This document shows positions 4,061 to 7,394 of a stretch of DNA of 7,394 nt, piece after piece. The notes under the pieces were generated by a model. It was not told the origin of the DNA. It saw only the letters and a list, made by a program, of their open reading frames with translations, and ran no database searches. Both the position numbers and the translations under genes were made by a program. Origin of the DNA: Ruminococcaceae bacterium UBA7067 (lineage in GTDB: Bacteria > Bacillota > Clostridia > Oscillospirales > Acutalibacteraceae); assembly GCA_002493755.1 (NCBI GenBank), contig DKZT01000056.1:1-7394 (forward strand), given 5' to 3'. Within the stretch, counting starts at the first letter, position 1. Every line of letters starts with the position of its first letter.

Positions 4061-6709
4061 TCAGATATTGTCTTTTCGGATTGTTTCTATGATATTCTGC
4101 TTTTGAACCTTTGCAATCGAAAAACGCATAATAAGCCAGACAATCGCGAACACGAATACAACGCTGATGAGTATAGCAGGCCAAGGGAAGATAAATTCAT
4201 ATTTCTGCTTATTGGCATTGAACGCAAGGAAAATCAGATAGCCGCCGAGTGTGCCGAGCGGTATTCCGATAATAAGCGACTTCAGTCCGTAGAATATGCT
4301 TTCAAGGCGCACCATTCGGTTGAACTCTCGCTTTGTCATACCGACTGATTTAAGCATTGCAAACTCCTTGCTTCTCAGGCGCATATTTGTTGTTATTGTG
4401 TTGAATATATTTGTCACGCCTATTAGCGTTATAACGATGATAAAGCCGTAAATGAAGATAGATATTGCAAGATACATCGAATTCATTATTCTTGCTGTTT
4501 TGTCTATATTAAACACAGATATACCAGTATATCCGAGGTCGAGTATATCCTGCTCCAGCTTGTCGGCGTTTTCCGTTTTGATATGCAACGAGCAGGAAAG
4601 AGACATAAGCGGAATATTCTCCTCCATCCATTCCTGCCGCACGAATATATTTCCCTGTGAGTCAGCATAGGGCAAATCCGATGCAGGCTTGTCTGTGTCG
4701 GCTGTGATTTCAAGCCTAATTTTTTTATAGTTCGGGTCGCTTTCATCGGTTGTTGTAACAAACTCAGCACTAATCGGCTTGTCAAAATCAACTAATGAGG
4801 TTCTGTATTTTTTACCTGAAGCATCATAATATTCGCTGACATTATAAAGTATTCCCTTATCCTTTACGTCCTCATAATTCAAGCCAAGCTCCTCGGCGCA
4901 GGCTTTGAACTCCTCATCAGAGATACCGTATAATTCCAACGGACGGTAACCCTCATCGTCAGGTGAAAAGCTGCTTGGAAGCTCATCGGATTTTGAACAT
5001 AACGAAGAAAGCATAAGAACATACGAGGATTCCACGCTGTCAAGCTTTTTGATAGTATCAAGCTTTTCTCCGAACTCCTTATAGCTCTCGTTTCCGATAT
5101 CGCTTTGATTATTAATCTGAATACTGTATTCTTCTACGGGATAATGCTCTTCAATCTCCCTTGTGCCGTAGTCCATAAAGCAGGAAATTGAGATGAACAG
5201 TGCAACGCTGACAACGATTGATATTACCGTTGTGCGGTACTTCTTTTTGCTTCGCTTGAGGTTTTTATACGCTACATCTCCCCCAACGCCGAAAAGTCTT
5301 TTGATAAGCTTCGGCGAATGCAGGCTTCTCTGCTTTTTACCGAGCTTAACATCGTTACTGCTTCTTATAGCGTCAATCGGGGCGATTCTTGACGCACGGA
5401 TTGCACTTGATATTGTGGATAAGAATATGGTCGCCGCCGACAGAAGCACGGACAGCAAAACAGACAAAATCGGCATTGAATAAATAAGCGTCATACCGTT
5501 TAAACCGTCCTTCAGGAGAACATTGAGCAAAAGCAGAATAAGAGCGGCAACACCAACGCCGAGCAATAATCCGAGCGGTATACCTATTAGTCCGAGTACA
5601 AAGCCCTCGAACAGCACATTTTTTCTTATCTGCTTTGAGGTTGCGCCGACTGAGGCTATCATACCGTAAAGCTTTGTTTTCTCGGTTATTGATATAGCAA
5701 AGCTGTTACGAATAGTAAACACGCTTGCGATAATGATTATCGCTATAACAACAACCGCTATAAGTGTAACCACAAGTAAGTTTTTGTCGCTCATACCTAT
5801 GCCCTTGTAGGCAAGCAAGGTACTGTTAAAGGAAAAGGATTCATAAGGCAATTTTTGATAAAATTCCTTCCATTCCTCTTCGCTGAAATAAGTGCTTTGA
5901 CTTAAATATGCGCTCACCTGCTCCTCATCAAGACCCGAGATTTCAGCTCCTACGGAAATATAGTTTTTCTCGCCGTCAGCCGTAAGGTCAACATACATTT
6001 CGGCATTTTTCGACAGATTGTTTATATCGGCGGCTGTAAATACAGATACACAGGCGGAGTTCTGGTCAACCATAATTGCGTTTGTAGAATTCTCTGAAAG
6101 AATGCCGACAATCTTGTATGTTCTTTGCAGCCTTACCTTTATATTTTCCTTAACGCTTTCTTCTGACTCATACGAAAATCCGTAAACCGAATAAGGGTCA
6201 ATAACATCGCCGTTTTCAGACACACGGTCGCCAATTTCAAGCGTTATTGTGTCGCCGATTTTCGGCTTGTCCTTTGACCATTTCACGTAATCATTTGACA
6301 CGACAAGCTCGTTTTCATTTTCTGGGTATCTGCCCTCGGAAAGCTTTGTTTTAAAGCAGTTTTCAAAGGAGTTTGTACTTAACGCCTTGATGAAAACATA
6401 AGGCCTATGCTTCAATTCGGGGTTTGGCATTTTTGCACAGCCTATTGAATCGGTATAATAGACAGACTTTACATTTCGGTTATTCTCTGTCATTTCGATA
6501 TTCTCATTATTTACATTTCCCGAAAAGCGGTATTCATAGTCGCCGCCGCTGTAAATCTGCAAATTAATCAATGTCTGCTGTGCACTTGACGCTATTCCTG
6601 CGACAAATGTAATCAGCGCCGTTGAGAGCATAATTCCTATTACCGTTACTATTGTGCGGCTTTTATTGAGCCTGAGATTTTTCAGGGTAAGCTTATTCAG
6701 AATTTTCAC
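4061..6709 (-). CDS. ABC transporter permease with two FtsX/MacB-type domains
   Basis: An 882-residue membrane protein, the partner of the ATPase just upstream. Predicted segments are TM1 (about 18-40), a large extracytoplasmic domain (about 41-308), TM2-4 (about 310-333, 364-398, 408-436), TM5 (about 493-511), a second extracytoplasmic domain (about 512-742) and TM6-8 (about 745-768, 805-828, 843-864). This is a duplicated FtsX fold. Each half has the conserved cytoplasmic block before its second core helix (YGMIASVGATSKQIRKN at 348-364; FAMLKSVGMTKREFNRMV at 783-800) and ends with a coupling segment (RIAPIDAIR; QNIIETIR). The start is GTG (6707-6709), preceded by GGAGG (6716-6720 region) and 3 bases after the ATPase stop. 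The N-terminus KILNKLTLKNLRLNKSRT matches the family. Related proteins export or remove antimicrobial peptides or lipoproteins, or act as mechanotransmission transporters. It is longer than BceB-type permeases and differs in topology. The substrate is unknown. Confidence 0.93.
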   Translation of the reverse strand: MKILNKLTLKNLRLNKSRTIVTVIGIMLSTALITFVAGIASSAQQTLINLQIYSGGDYEYRFSGNVNNENIEMTENNRNVKSVYYTDSIGCAKMPNPELKHRPYVFIKALSTNSFENCFKTKLSEGRYPENENELVVSNDYVKWSKDKPKIGDTITLEIGDRVSENGDVIDPYSVYGFSYESEESVKENIKVRLQRTYKIVGILSENSTNAIMVDQNSACVSVFTAADINNLSKNAEMYVDLTADGEKNYISVGAEISGLDEEQVSAYLSQSTYFSEEEWKEFYQKLPYESFSFNSTLLAYKGIGMSDKNLLVVTLIAVVVIAIIIIASVFTIRNSFAISITEKTKLYGMIASVGATSKQIRKNVLFEGFVLGLIGIPLGLLLGVGVAALILLLLNVLLKDGLNGMTLIYSMPILSVLLSVLLSAATIFLSTISSAIRASRIAPIDAIRSSNDVKLGKKQRSLHSPKLIKRLFGVGGDVAYKNLKRSKKKYRTTVISIVVSVALFISISCFMDYGTREIEEHYPVEEYSIQINNQSDIGNESYKEFGEKLDTIKKLDSVESSYVLMLSSLCSKSDELPSSFSPDDEGYRPLELYGISDEEFKACAEELGLNYEDVKDKGILYNVSEYYDASGKKYRTSLVDFDKPISAEFVTTTDESDPNYKKIRLEITADTDKPASDLPYADSQGNIFVRQEWMEENIPLMSLSCSLHIKTENADKLEQDILDLGYTGISVFNIDKTARIMNSMYLAISIFIYGFIIVITLIGVTNIFNTITTNMRLRSKEFAMLKSVGMTKREFNRMVRLESIFYGLKSLIIGIPLGTLGGYLIFLAFNANKQKYEFIFPWPAILISVVFVFAIVWLIMRFSIAKVQKQNIIETIRKDNI

Positions 6710-6712
6710 TCC

Positions 6713-7384
6713 TCACGCCTCCCCCACTATTTTACCGTCATTTAATGTGATAACACGGTCAGCCTGGTTTGCCATTTCAAGGTCGTGAGTTATCATAATG
6801 ATTGTCTGATTATAGCTTTTGTTTGAAAGCTTCAGAATGCTCATAATATCCTCGGACGCCTTTGAATCAAGGTTGCCCGTAGGCTCGTCTGCGAGCAAAA
6901 GAGCAGGACGGTTGATAAGCGCTCTTGCTATTGAGGTTCTCTGCTGCTGACCGCCCGAGAGCTGATTCGGCAGGGCGTTTCGCCTTGCTTTAAGTCCGAA
7001 GGTTACGAGTATTTCTTCAAGCCGCTGCTTGTCAACAGCACAGCCGTCAAGGTCGCACGGGAGCGTGATATTCTCCTCAACCGTAAGAATCGGAATCAGG
7101 TTGTAAAACTGATAGACTATGCCAATCTGCCTGCGGCGGAAGATTGCAAGCTTGTCGTTGTTCATACGGTTAATCTCGTTGCCGTCAATAAAAATCTGTC
7201 CCTTTGTCGGTCTGTCAACGCCGCCTATCATATGCAAAAGCGTTGATTTACCGCTGCCGCTTGCGCCGACAATGGCAACAAACTCGCCCTGCTCGACAGT
7301 GAAAGAAACATTGTCAACGGCATTGACTGTGTTCGCACCTGTGCCATAGGTTTTTGTAAGGTTTTCCACTCTTAAAATTTCCAT
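6713..7384 (-). CDS. ABC transporter ATP-binding protein (MacB/LolD/SalX type)
   Basis: A complete 223-residue cytoplasmic ATPase that powers the adjacent permease. Motifs in order are the Walker A GASGSGKST (40-48), the Q-loop Q92 in VYQFYNLIPILT, the signature LSGGQQQR (142-149), the Walker B ALLLADEP (161-168), the D-loop NLD (171-173) and the H-loop H200 in MITHD. The phrase YQFYNLIPILTVEENITLP and the short length place it in the LolD/MacB/SalX-like family that pairs with FtsX-type permeases. ATG is at 7382-7384, with an AGG-containing sequence about 7 bases upstream at the very end of the window. The operon promoter, and any earlier gene, lie outside. Its stop is 3 bases before the permease GTG, so the two are translated together. 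Confidence 0.95.
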   Translation of the reverse strand: MEILRVENLTKTYGTGANTVNAVDNVSFTVEQGEFVAIVGASGSGKSTLLHMIGGVDRPTKGQIFIDGNEINRMNNDKLAIFRRRQIGIVYQFYNLIPILTVEENITLPCDLDGCAVDKQRLEEILVTFGLKARRNALPNQLSGGQQQRTSIARALINRPALLLADEPTGNLDSKASEDIMSILKLSNKSYNQTIIMITHDLEMANQADRVITLNDGKIVGEA

Positions 7385-7394
7385 ATCATAACCT

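Noticed and set aside
1..7394. CRISPR arrays, tRNA or rRNA genes, insertion sequences, phage genes
   Set aside because: No regularly spaced repeats, cloverleaf-like segments, transposase or integrase frames were found on either strand by reading.

Overview
The window looks like chromosomal DNA from a low-to-moderate GC, spore-forming member of the Clostridia, possibly of the Ruminococcus/Oscillospiraceae type. The basis is strong Shine-Dalgarno sites, consensus sigma-A-type promoters, a fragment of the spore-coat manganese-catalase-like gene cotJC, and a Firmicutes-style ABC transporter plus two-component module. The genus is a guess. No tRNA, rRNA, CRISPR array, transposase or integrase was found.

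Layout. (1) Positions 1-1186, minus strand: three GNAT acetyltransferase genes in a tight run with gaps of 10-11 bases. The order of transcription is a general GNAT (752-1186), an aminoglycoside 6'-N-acetyltransferase-like protein starting at TTG (298-741), and a third GNAT cut by the window edge (1-286). A good promoter sits just upstream (1220-1248). This cluster is AT-richer than the rest. (2) Positions about 1261-1415: no convincing gene, but inverted repeats and a long open frame on the minus strand; possibly a dispersed intergenic element. (3) Positions 1416-1922, plus strand: a 5'-truncated cotJC-like fragment whose homology starts abruptly at a conserved metal-binding motif. (4) Positions 1941-1994: a hairpin that is a canonical intrinsic terminator for the minus-strand genes to its right.

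(5) Positions 2094-7384, minus strand: a four-gene module in the order ABC ATPase, large FtsX-type permease, OmpR-type response regulator, sensor histidine kinase. The ATPase and permease are separated by 3 bases, and the regulator and kinase overlap by 4 bases. Between permease and regulator lies a perfect-consensus promoter (TTGACA, 16 bases, TATAAT) whose -10 box is inside a perfect 13-bp inverted repeat, a probable operator.

The module probably senses a cell-envelope stress or an antimicrobial compound and works with a MacB/SalY-like transporter that handles it. The operator suggests that kinase and regulator levels are controlled separately from the transporter. The acetyltransferase cluster could add a second, enzymatic resistance function, but no shared regulation is visible. 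The main points to follow up are the operator-promoter arrangement, the AAC(6')-like gene in a three-GNAT operon, the truncated cotJC with its junction, and the cysteine-rich second membrane helix of the kinase. Nothing here is clearly a wholly new system.
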